Notes under the pieces: generated by a model
What the model saw: the letters and a program-made list of their open reading frames with translations, nothing else
What the model was told of the DNA's origin: nothing
Databases searched by the model: none
NCBI GenBank assembly: GCA_021823555.1
Contig: JAKANW010000014.1
Coordinates: 1-15,774, forward strand
DNA length: 15,774 nucleotides
From: Chloroflexota bacterium
Lineage (GTDB): Bacteria; Chloroflexota; Anaerolineae; Anaerolineales; Villigracilaceae
Reading direction: 5' to 3'
Translations under genes and position numbers: made by a program
In this document: positions 1 through 7,002 of the stretch, piece after piece
How the letters are laid out: every line of letters begins with the position of its first letter
How positions within the stretch are numbered: position 1 is the stretch's first letter

Positions 1-318
1 GATCTGGAAGCGATGGAAAATCGGCGCGATCAACACACCGACTGCCACCAGCAGGATCATGCCGGAGAACAAGGCATAGAAAGATGCAAATAATTTTCCT
101 GCAACAGTGTGCAATGGATTGACCGGGCCCATGCCGCCCAACAACATGGATGCATTGACCAGCGAATCGATCCATGACAGGCCCTCGAAGTAGTGGTACC
201 CAAGGATGCCGATTCCCAGCGATACCGCGATGATCCCGATGGATACGCCTGAGTAGGCAGCCATCCTTCGGTAGAATTCTGTTCTTGGCGCCAAGGGTTC
301 ATGACGATGTTCAAACAC
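1..318 (-). CDS. Small ion-channel-like membrane protein (partial, cut by window start)
   Basis: 106 codons are visible and no stop is reached. The start is a GTG at 318, preceded by a good AAAGGAG site about 6 bases upstream. The protein has a short charged N-terminus (residues 1-19), a hydrophobic helix at about 24-41, an amphipathic loop with ASMLLGGMGP (about 57-65) and a second hydrophobic helix at about 75-100. Helix, pore-like loop with a Gly-rich filter-like sequence, then helix is the layout of two-helix potassium channels (Ion_trans_2 family). The canonical TxGYG filter is not present, so ion selectivity is unknown. The start codon lies inside the end of the upstream gene (8-base overlap, GTGTTTGA), so the two are probably translated together. 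Membrane location is well supported; the channel role is inferred. Confidence 0.75.
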   Translation of the reverse strand, partial: MFEHRHEPLAPRTEFYRRMAAYSGVSIGIIAVSLGIGILGYHYFEGLSWIDSLVNASMLLGGMGPVNPLHTVAGKLFASFYALFSGMILLVAVGVLIAPIFHRFQI

Positions 319-724
319 GATCACTCTCCTTTAATTCCCGATATAAAAACCACTGGCCTTTGCGGCGATCCGCGTCCTGGGGAGCGCGGTCATAGTAGAT
401 ATCGAAAACCCGGTCCGATTCCACCCGGACTCGAAAGTAAAAACGCCCCACACCCAACGATCCGCGGCCTGCCGCGACCTCCGCGTGGCTGGGACGCATG
501 TTGCGCGCCGCCCGGCCGCGGCGAGTAAAGTCGTTCCAGGAGGATAACATTTCAATGACGCGGTAGGTTTGCCCTTCCCAGATGAAACTGTTCGGGCAAT
601 CGGGCGTTTTCTCGCGTACTGGTGAGACAGCGAAATTCACCTCGATGGCGCTGTCGAAAAAATGGATGGGATGAAAATCTGTCAGTTCAAATCCTGGCTC
701 AGGAAGTACAAAAGTGGGAGTCAA
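311..724 (-). CDS. DUF6504-like conserved protein
   Basis: This 137-residue soluble protein starts at TTG (724-722); no ATG or GTG is available in frame nearby, and no strong ribosome site precedes it. Its body reads FFDSAIEV at about 22-29, FIWEGQTYRVIEML at 47-60 and WNDFTRRGR at 63-71. It then has GVGRFYFRVR at 91-100, VFDIYYDRAP at 106-115 and WFLYRELKES at 125-134. The pattern of a short acidic edge, a 'W.G..YRV.E.L..W' strand, a 'YFRV....VFDIYYDR' pair and a final 'W.LYREL' is what I remember of DUF6504 proteins. No biochemical role is known to me. The stop overlaps the start of the small channel-like gene, and a perfect TATAAT lies 27 bases upstream of the start codon. Family assignment is from memory of the motif pattern, not a search. 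Confidence 0.72.
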   Translation of the reverse strand: MTPTFVLPEPGFELTDFHPIHFFDSAIEVNFAVSPVREKTPDCPNSFIWEGQTYRVIEMLSSWNDFTRRGRAARNMRPSHAEVAAGRGSLGVGRFYFRVRVESDRVFDIYYDRAPQDADRRKGQWFLYRELKESDRV

Positions 725-774
725 AAATCAGGCGACTTTAATACACTTGGATTATACTTTTTTCACCTGATTTT
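724..774. repeat. Inverted repeat flanking the divergent promoter region
   Basis: AAAATCAGG at 724-732 and its exact reverse complement CCTGATTTT at 766-774 flank 33 bases that hold the minus-strand TATAAT. After one mismatch, one more base pair fits on the inner side. This is either a pair of half-sites for a dimeric regulator or a chance palindrome in AT-rich sequence. The left arm overlaps the TTG start codon of the DUF6504-like gene. Confidence 0.5.
751..756 (-). promoter_or_regulatory. Candidate -10 box for the DUF6504-like / channel-like pair
   Basis: The minus strand reads a perfect TATAAT here, which would start transcription near 744, about 20 bases before the TTG start at 724. No convincing -35 is seen 16-18 bases upstream (minus strand reads CCGGCA-like sequence there), so strength or activator dependence is uncertain. 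The box sits inside the inverted repeat at 724-774. Confidence 0.45.
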
Positions 775-791
775 GCCGGGTTTTGCCCGGC
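775..791 (+). other. Hairpin just upstream of the acidic-protein start
   Basis: GCCGGG (775-780), loop TTTTG, CCCGGC (786-791) form a perfect 6-bp GC-only stem ending 11 bases before the ATG at 803. If transcription starts upstream of it, it lies in the leader next to the weak ribosome site (GAGAGA at 792-797) and could modulate translation. No T-run follows, so it is not a terminator. Confidence 0.4.
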
Positions 792-802
792 GAGAGAATC
801 CC

Positions 803-1699
803 ATGTCGTTGCCTAATTACCATGATCTATTCCAGCAGGCCAGCGCGTCAGATAAGATGACGCTCTTTCAGTCCATGCTCGATGCGCGTGACCTGACCGC
901 TGACCAGGCTTACGCGTTGTTGAACTCGATTCATTCTGAACTGGGAGCTGGCGCGAACGACCCTGGGGATTATGCCAGCTACGCGGAACTGATGGAATCC
1001 CTGCACTCCCAGATGCCGGATGTATATGAACATGTGATCGGCGCCTGGCATGGACGCGTCTCTGGGGCAGGTTCGGATGAGGTGGAATTGTCCGAGCCTG
1101 TTGAGGGAGAGGAGCATTCTTCCGAGAAAAAAGAGGAGAAAGGCGAGGAACAACCCGAAGAGGGCGAGGCGGAGGCAGAGGAGTCCGAAGAAGGTGAGGG
1201 TGAAGAGGAAGAAGAGGGTGGAGAAGACGAAGAAGAAACAGAAGAAGAACCGGAAGAAAAGGAAGAACCGGAGGAAGAGTCAGAAGAAGAAGAAGAGAAA
1301 GAAGACGAAAGGGAAGAGTCTGAAGACAAAGAAGAATCTGAGGAAGAAGACGAGAAGGAAGAGAAGGAAGAATCCGAAGAGGAGGAAGAGCCTGAAAAAG
1401 AGGAAGAGAAAGAGGAAACCGAGGAATCTGAAGAGCCTGAGGAGGAAGAGGGAACAGAATCTGAGGATTCTGAAGAGGAGACAGAAGCGGAAGAAAAAGA
1501 ATCGGAAGCGGAGGGAGGCGAGTCTGAGGAAGGCGGCGAGAAGGCCGAGGAGGAAGAATCCGAATATCCTGAAGTCGAGGAGCCGGAAGTCGAGCTTCCT
1601 GAAGCAGAGGGTGAGGAGGCTGTTGAGGGGGAAGAAGCGGTAGGCTATGAGGAAGATCTTGGGGCCGAGTCCGAAGGCCCCATGGCCGGTGTGGATTGA
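803..1699 (+). CDS. Glu-rich acidic protein with short folded N-terminal region
   Basis: The 298-residue protein has two parts. Residues 1 to about 90 have normal composition and look helical (YHDLFQQASASDK, MTLFQSMLDARDLTADQAYALL, DYASYAELMESLHSQMPDVYEHVIGAW in short stretches). Residues about 92-298 are overwhelmingly Glu with Ser, Lys and Pro, mostly in EEE, SEEE, KEE and EPE units, and end in PEVEEPEVELPEAEG-like repeats. The tail should be strongly negatively charged and disordered or a charged single helix. There is no signal peptide or membrane segment. The ATG at 803 is chosen over an upstream in-frame ATG at 662 because the extra 47 residues have poor coding character and overlap the divergent gene and its promoter; GAGAGA precedes the 803 start. 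Function is not recognised. Cation or protein binding, or a chaperone-like role, would be guesses. Confidence 0.75.
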   Translation: MSLPNYHDLFQQASASDKMTLFQSMLDARDLTADQAYALLNSIHSELGAGANDPGDYASYAELMESLHSQMPDVYEHVIGAWHGRVSGAGSDEVELSEPVEGEEHSSEKKEEKGEEQPEEGEAEAEESEEGEGEEEEEGGEDEEETEEEPEEKEEPEEESEEEEEKEDEREESEDKEESEEEDEKEEKEESEEEEEPEKEEEKEETEESEEPEEEEGTESEDSEEETEAEEKESEAEGGESEEGGEKAEEEESEYPEVEEPEVELPEAEGEEAVEGEEAVGYEEDLGAESEGPMAGVD

Positions 1700-1700
1700 T

Positions 1701-1729
1701 CCCTGCGGACGAGAGTGTCGTCCGCAGGG
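1701..1729 (+). terminator. Strong hairpin between convergent genes, likely terminator
   Basis: CCCTGCGGACGA (1701-1712), loop GAGTG, TCGTCCGCAGGG (1718-1729) form a perfect 12-bp stem starting directly after the acidic-protein stop codon. A short CGTTT follows on the plus side. The stem also lies 18 bases past the stop of the convergent sugar dehydrogenase gene, so it may stop transcription from both sides, although neither side has a long T-run. Confidence 0.75.
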
Positions 1730-1747
1730 CGTTTAACGGTAAACCTG

Positions 1748-3499
1748 TCAGGGCAGGGAAAACATTTTGATCAGGAAAACAGCCATCTGGTCGCGCGTGA
1801 CCGGGGCAGTGGGGCAATATTGCAGGGGGCTGGCATTGCATCCGCCTGTGACGGCTTCGGCGTAAAGTTCCTCGATCCAATTGGCTGCCCAATACGTAGC
1901 AGGGACATCCGTAAAAATACCGGTGGCCGCGGGTGGGGTGAAACCGGTCCCGTGCGCGGCGCGCAGGAGAAAGACAGCCATCTGGTCGCGGGTGACCGGT
2001 TCGCCCGGACAATAAAGAAGCGGGGATGTGCTGCAACCGGCCGTGATGCCTTCTGCATAAAGTTCTTCGATCCAGGCGGCCGCCCAGTAGTTGGCGGGCA
2101 CATCGGCAAAGACTCCCGTCGCCGCGGGCGGAGAGTAGCTGCTTCCGTGCAGGGATCGCAGGAGAAAGACTGCCATTTGATCGCGCGTGACTGGGTCAGC
2201 GGGGCAATAGCGCAGCGGATTCGTAGCACAACCAGCGGTGATGCCATCGAGATATAATCTTTCGATCCATGACCAAGCCCAGTAGGAGGGAGGTACGTCC
2301 GCGAAACCGGAGGCAGAGATTTTGTAGATGGTACCGGCATAATAATCGGTCAAGTAAAGTTCGCCTCGTTCGTCCTGGCCGAAGGCTGTAACCGAGTAAT
2401 TTGTGTCCACCAGTTCGACGCTTGTCCAACTGCCATCGCTATTGGGCGCAGCGCCCCAGATTTTGCCGCTGCAAACGTCGCTGTATAGATACACGCCATA
2501 CAGCGCTGGGTAATCGCTGCCCCGATAACGATAACCGCCTATCACTGCGCAACCATTGCTATCTGACGCGCCGTGGTTGTATTCAAGGATTGGATAAGTC
2601 AGGATACCTTTGACGCAACTGGTGGAGTTTGAATAGGGATGGTTGCCCTCGTAACAGGGCCAGCCGTAATTTTGGCCGCCCAAACTTGAGGCGGATTGGA
2701 AATCAATCTCCTCCCATGTGTTCTGTCCGACGTCGCCGATCAACAGGTCGCTGGTTAGTCGGTCGAACGAGAAGCGCCAGGGATTGCGTAAGCCAAGCGC
2801 CCAGACCTCATCGGCAACCGTCGGATCGGATACAAAGGGATTGTTGGATGGAATGGCATACGGCGAGCCGCTGTCAACGTCAATGCGCAGGATCTTTCCC
2901 AGCAGGGAGGTGCCATTCTGTGCATTGCTGCCGCCCGTACCGCCATCGCCGTTCCCGATGTACAGGTAACCGTCCGGCCCAAATTGAAGCTGGCCGCCGT
3001 TATGATTGGCAGCCGATGGATGTGGGATGACCAGCAGGATCGCCGCGGAATTTGGATCTGCGATGTTTGGATCAGCCGAAACATGGTACCGCGCGATCAC
3101 GATGGCCCCATCGGAAGCACGCGTATAATCCACGTAAAAGGTTCCGTTGCTGGCGTAGTGGGGATGAAAGGCTGCACTCAATAACCCCCGCTCCCCGCCA
3201 TAATCAACCAGCGAGGAAATATCGAGGAAGGGCGTGGGCAGGATTTGCGCCCCATCGTAGATCACGATCTGCCCGCCCTGAAGCGTGATGAACAGCCGCC
3301 CGGAACCATCCCCGGCATTGGTAATGGCAACCGGCGAAGACAAGCCGCTGGCGATGGCTGTAAATCCCAGCACAGGCGGAGAGTCGACCAGGGATTGGGC
3401 AGGAATTTTTGAGGTGATTGTGGCGGGAGATGCGTGGGCGCTTTCAGTTAGGCCCAAGAGACCAAATACAAGCAACAAAGTTAAAAGTTTGCGGTTCAT
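1748..3499 (-). CDS. Secreted PQQ-type sugar dehydrogenase with C-terminal SLH triplet
   Basis: 583 residues. The ATG at 3499 is chosen because AGGAG lies 8 bases before it; an in-frame start 10 codons earlier lacks this. The signal peptide is MNRKLLTLLLVFGLLGLTES with a likely AHA cleavage at about 23. Residues about 44-395 match the glucose/sorbosone dehydrogenase (GSDH) beta-propeller fold: GERGLLSAAFHPHY (102-115), the NHNGGQLQFGPDG segment with likely catalytic His166, YIGNGDGG (180-187), GLRNPWR (236-242), GDVGQNTWEEI (255-265) and NYGWPCYEG (277-285). The family oxidises aldose sugars at the outer surface using PQQ. It more closely resembles the YliI-type aldose dehydrogenases than soluble GdhB, by memory. 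Residues 399-583 are three SLH repeats, which should hold the enzyme at the cell surface. The gene lies 73 bases downstream of the glycosylase gene in the same orientation. Exact substrate and electron acceptor are unknown. Confidence 0.88.
   Translation of the reverse strand: MNRKLLTLLLVFGLLGLTESAHASPATITSKIPAQSLVDSPPVLGFTAIASGLSSPVAITNAGDGSGRLFITLQGGQIVIYDGAQILPTPFLDISSLVDYGGERGLLSAAFHPHYASNGTFYVDYTRASDGAIVIARYHVSADPNIADPNSAAILLVIPHPSAANHNGGQLQFGPDGYLYIGNGDGGTGGSNAQNGTSLLGKILRIDVDSGSPYAIPSNNPFVSDPTVADEVWALGLRNPWRFSFDRLTSDLLIGDVGQNTWEEIDFQSASSLGGQNYGWPCYEGNHPYSNSTSCVKGILTYPILEYNHGASDSNGCAVIGGYRYRGSDYPALYGVYLYSDVCSGKIWGAAPNSDGSWTSVELVDTNYSVTAFGQDERGELYLTDYYAGTIYKISASGFADVPPSYWAWSWIERLYLDGITAGCATNPLRYCPADPVTRDQMAVFLLRSLHGSSYSPPAATGVFADVPANYWAAAWIEELYAEGITAGCSTSPLLYCPGEPVTRDQMAVFLLRAAHGTGFTPPAATGIFTDVPATYWAANWIEELYAEAVTGGCNASPLQYCPTAPVTRDQMAVFLIKMFSLP
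1751..2305 (-). other. Three SLH repeats of the sugar dehydrogenase
   Basis: Three units of about 60 residues begin FADVPPSYW, FADVPANYW and FTDVPATYW and each ends in VTRDQMAVFL. Each contains GC followed by seven residues and YCP, so each unit has a CX7C pair that could form an internal disulfide outside the cell. SLH domains bind pyruvylated secondary wall polymers in other bacteria; the ligand here is unknown. Confidence 0.85.
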
Positions 3500-3572
3500 G
3501 TTCTTTACTCCTAGATTCTTCTTCAACATTGTTACATGGAATCCTGCGTCCCTGTATCCCCTTTTCGTACAT

Positions 3573-4463
3573 TCAGTCTCCGTTGTATTTCAAATCCCAA
3601 TCCCAAAACCAAAAGGCCAGCCCTTTGAAGTCACCCCATTTTTCGAAGGCCGCCTCCACCTGGGCGGGCGTTACAGGTTCCCCTTCGTACCATTCGTATG
3701 AGACCAACTTCAACGCCCATGAATCAATCGGGATGAAGTCGGAGCGTCCCAGGATCAACAGCAGGTTTGCCGCCGCATACGGCCCGACGCCCTTGATCTT
3801 CATCAACTCTTTGCGCAGTTCCGGGGTGGGCAAGGTACTGGTCTTGAGGGACTCCAGATCGAATTCGCCCGATGCAACTTGGACGGCGAGATCGTGGATG
3901 GCGGGGGCACGGTAACCGACCCGCACCGCCTCTCTCAGGACCTCGGGGCTGGATCCCGCTATGGAGGCCGGTCCTGGGAAGGCGCGTTGTTCCGTTTCCC
4001 CTGGCAGGGATGGGCCGTATTGCTTGATCAGGTTCAGGTTCATGCGCTTGGTCGCGCCCCATAGTGTATTGGTTGTCAGGATGGTTTTGACCACGTCCTC
4101 GAATAGGGTTGGGGAGCGAAGCATGCGGCCGCGCGCCAGTTTCCTGGTCTGGACCAGCTTTGGTTCCCCGCGTGAAGCGGCGTAAAAGGCAGAGAAGTTC
4201 ATGTCGAGGCCGAACATCCACGTGACTTTTTCAGCGACCTCGACCTGTTCGGCTTTGCTCAATTTGCCAGTGACTTGAACTTTTACCCCTTGTGTATTTT
4301 CGCCGATTTGATATTCGATGACGCGCCCATTGGCAAGGTGGTCGGTGTAAAAAAGGATTCGGCTGGCTTCGTCAAAGCGGAAGGGTGCAAGCTGCACCCA
4401 GCCGTGCGAGTTGACGACCGAGAGAAAGTTGAAAGGCGGGCGGGCGGATAAGGTCAGGTTCAC
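3573..4463 (-). CDS. HhH-GPD DNA glycosylase, AlkA/OGG-like
   Basis: 296 residues from a GTG at 4463, which has GGAGG 5 bases upstream; an in-frame GTG at 4496 lacks this. The N-terminal part (1 to about 95) resembles the AlkA/OGG1 N-terminal beta domain. The HhH-GPD core has LFEDVVKTILTTN (120-132), helix-hairpin-helix IKGVGPYAAANLLLIL (223-238) and catalytic Asp247 in PIDSW. The place where bifunctional OGG1 carries its lysine (GVGTK) is GVGPY here, with an aromatic residue as in AlkA, so it is probably a monofunctional glycosylase removing alkylated or otherwise damaged bases in base excision repair. There is no cysteine, so the Fe-S cluster of the Nth/MutY branch is absent. The gene starts 46 bases from a divergent membrane-protein gene. 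Substrate is not decided by sequence. Confidence 0.85.
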   Translation of the reverse strand: MNLTLSARPPFNFLSVVNSHGWVQLAPFRFDEASRILFYTDHLANGRVIEYQIGENTQGVKVQVTGKLSKAEQVEVAEKVTWMFGLDMNFSAFYAASRGEPKLVQTRKLARGRMLRSPTLFEDVVKTILTTNTLWGATKRMNLNLIKQYGPSLPGETEQRAFPGPASIAGSSPEVLREAVRVGYRAPAIHDLAVQVASGEFDLESLKTSTLPTPELRKELMKIKGVGPYAAANLLLILGRSDFIPIDSWALKLVSYEWYEGEPVTPAQVEAAFEKWGDFKGLAFWFWDWDLKYNGD

Positions 4464-4509
4464 AGTGGCCTCCGGAATTTTCGCCAATCTTAGCACAAAT
4501 GTGCAATGA

Positions 4510-4944
4510 ATGTCGAATCAATTAAAGCCATTACGCATCATGGCAGTGGTCATGCTGGCGATGCTCTTCCTGCAATACGAATTGGGAATGGCCACGATCA
4601 TGGCCGACCCGCCTTCGATTTCCCCATTCAGTTTTTCGATCATTGGCTTCCGTAGTGCGCTCGATCAGGTTGGGGTGGTCGCTTTGCTCCATGCCGGCTT
4701 TGGAGGCTGGGTTGTAATCTTATCTGTTGTCAATACGATTATGGCGCTCAGGTCAGGGATCAGAGGTGCGCAAATTTTTGGGGTGTTGGGTTTTGTGGCG
4801 GTCCTGCTGGCTGCCCACGGTGGACTGCGATTCGTTCTTTCCGGTTTTCAGAACGATCATGCCTCCCATGAAATGGGCACGAACTTCCTCCTGTCGTTCG
4901 CTTTCTTTTTCCTGGAACTGTATTCCATCAAGCCAAAGAATTAA
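4510..4944 (+). CDS. Four-helix membrane protein of unknown function
   Basis: 144 residues with hydrophobic segments at about 8-24, 55-75, 86-106 and 123-139 and a short charged C-terminus (KPKN). Histidines at 61, 103, 117 and 120 lie at or near membrane edges, but no known motif is formed. The ATG at 4510 has no clear ribosome site. The short intergenic space (46 bases to the divergent glycosylase start) suggests a leader-poor transcript. Its TAA stop overlaps the stop of the convergent deacylase gene within TTAA (4941-4944). I do not recognise a family. It is a real gene judging by its clean alternation of hydrophobic helices and loops. Confidence 0.75.
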   Translation: MSNQLKPLRIMAVVMLAMLFLQYELGMATIMADPPSISPFSFSIIGFRSALDQVGVVALLHAGFGGWVVILSVVNTIMALRSGIRGAQIFGVLGFVAVLLAAHGGLRFVLSGFQNDHASHEMGTNFLLSFAFFFLELYSIKPKN

Positions 4945-5444
4945 ACTTGTGTACGCAGCGCGATCTTTTCCAGCCGGGGACGCGCGACACGTAGATAATC
5001 GGCGGATTTCATGAAGATGGAGCGGTCGAGGCGGCCCGCGTTGAAGACGACTTCTTCATTCTCGAAGATCAACGGGTCGGCCAGGAGTTGGAGTTGGTCG
5101 TTGAATGAAAAGGGCGGGATCGAGCCGATGACACAATCCGTCAATGTTTCGGCTTTTTCACGCGAGGCAAAGGCGGCACTATCGGCGTTGAAGAAGGTTT
5201 TAACGGCATCCAAGTCCACGCGGCAATGGCCGGGCACGTTGACGAGGCAGTAACGGTTTTCCTGCCTGCTCAACCGCACTTGCACCAGCATGGACTTGAT
5301 GGCCTGTTCCAGCTTGTTGCCGCGTATTTTGGCGATCAATTCTGTGCGGCCCTCCGGCTCATGTTCGACGACGCGATAGGTTGCGCCCTGTTCGTCCAGC
5401 AGGCTGCACAATCGTTCGTGGATATCTTTCGGTTCGCTGCTCAT
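4941..5444 (-). CDS. yeaK: YbaK-fold aminoacyl-tRNA deacylase, YeaK type
   Basis: 167 residues covering a whole YbaK/EbsC domain. Key stretches are YRVVEHEPEGRTELIAKIRG (23-42), AIKSML with the conserved Lys (48-53), GSIPPFSF (107-114) and LADPLIFENEEVVFNAGRLD (121-140). SADYLRVARP follows at 147-156. The ordering and wording match E. coli YeaK closely from memory. Such stand-alone proteins hydrolyse mischarged aminoacyl-tRNAs in the cytoplasm and so protect translation fidelity; the exact mischarged pair cannot be read from the sequence. The ATG at 5444 lies 4 bases after the amylase stop and has no strong ribosome site of its own, so translation probably depends on ribosomes coming from the amylase gene. 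No functional link between the two products is evident. Confidence 0.88.
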   Translation of the reverse strand: MSSEPKDIHERLCSLLDEQGATYRVVEHEPEGRTELIAKIRGNKLEQAIKSMLVQVRLSRQENRYCLVNVPGHCRVDLDAVKTFFNADSAAFASREKAETLTDCVIGSIPPFSFNDQLQLLADPLIFENEEVVFNAGRLDRSIFMKSADYLRVARPRLEKIALRTQV

Positions 5445-5448
5445 ATTG

Positions 5449-6783
5449 TTATTTCAATGCGTAAACTGCAAAGCCGCGCGCCGGCGCATAGAACTGTCCG
5501 CGCCCGTCGGGGCCGGTGGATTGATCGTCGGGGCGCGAAAGTTCGTTTTTGCCCCACCAGGCCACGGGTTGGAAGGATGCGTTTGCCCATTGTGTGGTGA
5601 CCCAATTGCCGCGCCAGTTGTCACCTCGATTGTTTAGCACATAGATGAGTCCGGGCTTATCGCCGTAACCGCTGCGCTGCATGATATACAGGTCGTCGTC
5701 AACGTAAAGAATTTGTGCCCTGCCAGCGGCGTATTTTTCATGAGCCTGAACCAGCGCGTCAATACCGTTGGCGGTATCGTGCAGGGCCAGGTTGTAGTTG
5801 AAGTAGTCGTGCCAGAAAACGCAGGGATATCCTTCATGGGTGAGGATGTAACTGTAGGCCAATAGTTTATCGTTGGTGATCGGGCGGCCTTCATCGCGCA
5901 GGTCGTGGTTTTCAACGAAGGTAACGGTGGTCTGCGGCTGTTTCTGGAGCACGGTCTCCCACGTGGCGAGGTTGTGCAGGCTGAAGCCATATTGATCGCA
6001 CAAAGCCTTGAGCATTTCGCGCAAGGGGAAGTCGAAAGCGTCCACAGGATTGGAATTGGAGAAGTTGGCCAGTACCACCCAGTTTTCGATGGCCCGGGCA
6101 TTATCCCAAAACTCTGCCACGCCATACGGCTGGAAAGGTTTGCCGTCGCGCATATACCGATATTCCTGGATGGCCGTGATGGTATTGGCTCCATACCCTT
6201 TGACAAAATCGTAGCGGAACCCGTCGAAACCGACCTCTTCGATCAGCCAACGCGTCAACTTGAGGATCTCGGCGTAGACGTATGGATTGCGATGGGAAAG
6301 ATCGGGCATGTCGCCAAAGGTACCCTCGTCCCATGATTCATACAAGCTTGGATGGAAACATTCCCAATTGCGCGGGAACTTGCCGCTTTTTGGGGTGAAG
6401 CGTGTCCAGCGCGACTGACCCATGATCGGGTTGACTTCCTGCGCGTCCGCACCGCTATTATGGTTGATGATGATATCGGCAATGACATTCATCTTATTCT
6501 GGTGCGCCGCGGCGATCAATGCGATCAGTTCATCTTTTGCGCCGAACCAGGTGGGGACGGTACCCTTTTGGTCGAACTCGCCGAGATCGTAGTAATCGTA
6601 GGGATCGTAACCCATCGAAGGTCCGCTGAGGTTGGCAGCTTTGTGAACAGGGGGAAGCCACAGCGCGCTAAATCCAACTTCGGCGAGCGCCGGTACCTGC
6701 TCGCGTATGGCATTCCACCATTTGAATTCCCTGCCTTCCTGGCGAGGACAGTCCCAATAAAAGGTTTGCAGCATGACGCCCAT
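5449..6783 (-). CDS. Cytoplasmic alpha-amylase, GH13
   Basis: 444 residues from the ATG at 6783, which has AGGAGA about 8 bases upstream; an in-frame extension of 18 codons lacks such a site. The protein begins directly with MGVMLQTFYWDCP, the usual start of intracellular GH13_5-type amylases, and has no signal peptide. The four GH13 regions are present: DIIINH (103-108), GFRYDFVKG (189-197) with nucleophile Asp192, GVAEFW (221-226) with acid Glu224 and FVENHD (289-294) with Asp294. MGYDPYDYYDLGEF (58-70) is the expected loop before region I. It should hydrolyse alpha-1,4-glucans such as storage glycogen or imported maltodextrins. It is somewhat shorter than E. coli AmyA. The deacylase gene follows 4 bases later. 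Confidence 0.93.
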   Translation of the reverse strand: MGVMLQTFYWDCPRQEGREFKWWNAIREQVPALAEVGFSALWLPPVHKAANLSGPSMGYDPYDYYDLGEFDQKGTVPTWFGAKDELIALIAAAHQNKMNVIADIIINHNSGADAQEVNPIMGQSRWTRFTPKSGKFPRNWECFHPSLYESWDEGTFGDMPDLSHRNPYVYAEILKLTRWLIEEVGFDGFRYDFVKGYGANTITAIQEYRYMRDGKPFQPYGVAEFWDNARAIENWVVLANFSNSNPVDAFDFPLREMLKALCDQYGFSLHNLATWETVLQKQPQTTVTFVENHDLRDEGRPITNDKLLAYSYILTHEGYPCVFWHDYFNYNLALHDTANGIDALVQAHEKYAAGRAQILYVDDDLYIMQRSGYGDKPGLIYVLNNRGDNWRGNWVTTQWANASFQPVAWWGKNELSRPDDQSTGPDGRGQFYAPARGFAVYALK

Positions 6784-6811
6784 AGGTCTTCTCCTGAAAC
6801 ATGTTGGCGCA

Positions 6812-6817
6812 ATTGTA
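6812..6817 (-). promoter_or_regulatory. Candidate -10 box for the amylase gene
   Basis: The minus strand reads TACAAT, 28 bases before the amylase ATG, with a T-rich TTTGTT-like segment about 15-17 bases further upstream. The -35 match is poor, so this is a tentative call. Confidence 0.3.
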
Positions 6818-6908
6818 CTCGTGAGTCGAAAAAACAAACGAGGCCGAAAGTCCTGTTTGCACGGAATATGTTTGCTTTACAAGTGATTTACAGACGCTCG
6901 ACGGGGAA

Positions 6909-6937
6909 TTGACTTCAAATCTGCAATGTGTGACAAT
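6909..6937 (+). promoter_or_regulatory. Candidate sigma70-type promoter for the propeller protein
   Basis: TTGACT (6909-6914), a 17-base spacer and GACAAT (6932-6937), with TG one base before the -10 (extended -10). Transcription would start near 6944 and leave a leader of about 60 bases ending in AGGAGA (6991-6996) before the ATG at 7003. Confidence 0.5.
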
Positions 6938-7002
6938 TCTTGCAAACTGTGGTGTCAAAGAATCCTGACGCGTAGTGTCGCAGTTTTATTAGGAGAAAGC
7001 CC

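Noticed and set aside
1050..1643. Long Lys/Arg-rich open frame on the plus strand inside the acidic gene
   Set aside because: It is the +1 shadow of the GA-rich Glu-coding tract; such purine-rich sequence has few stops in several frames. No ribosome site or domain supports it.
813..2036. 407-residue open frame on the minus strand opposite the acidic gene and the end of the sugar dehydrogenase
   Set aside because: Its Pro/Leu-rich composition is the complement of Glu codons, it runs through the 12-bp terminator hairpin, and it overlaps two well-supported genes.
1715..3288. Chain of short plus-strand open frames opposite the sugar dehydrogenase
   Set aside because: All lie antisense to a gene with signal peptide, catalytic motifs and SLH repeats, and show no domain of their own.
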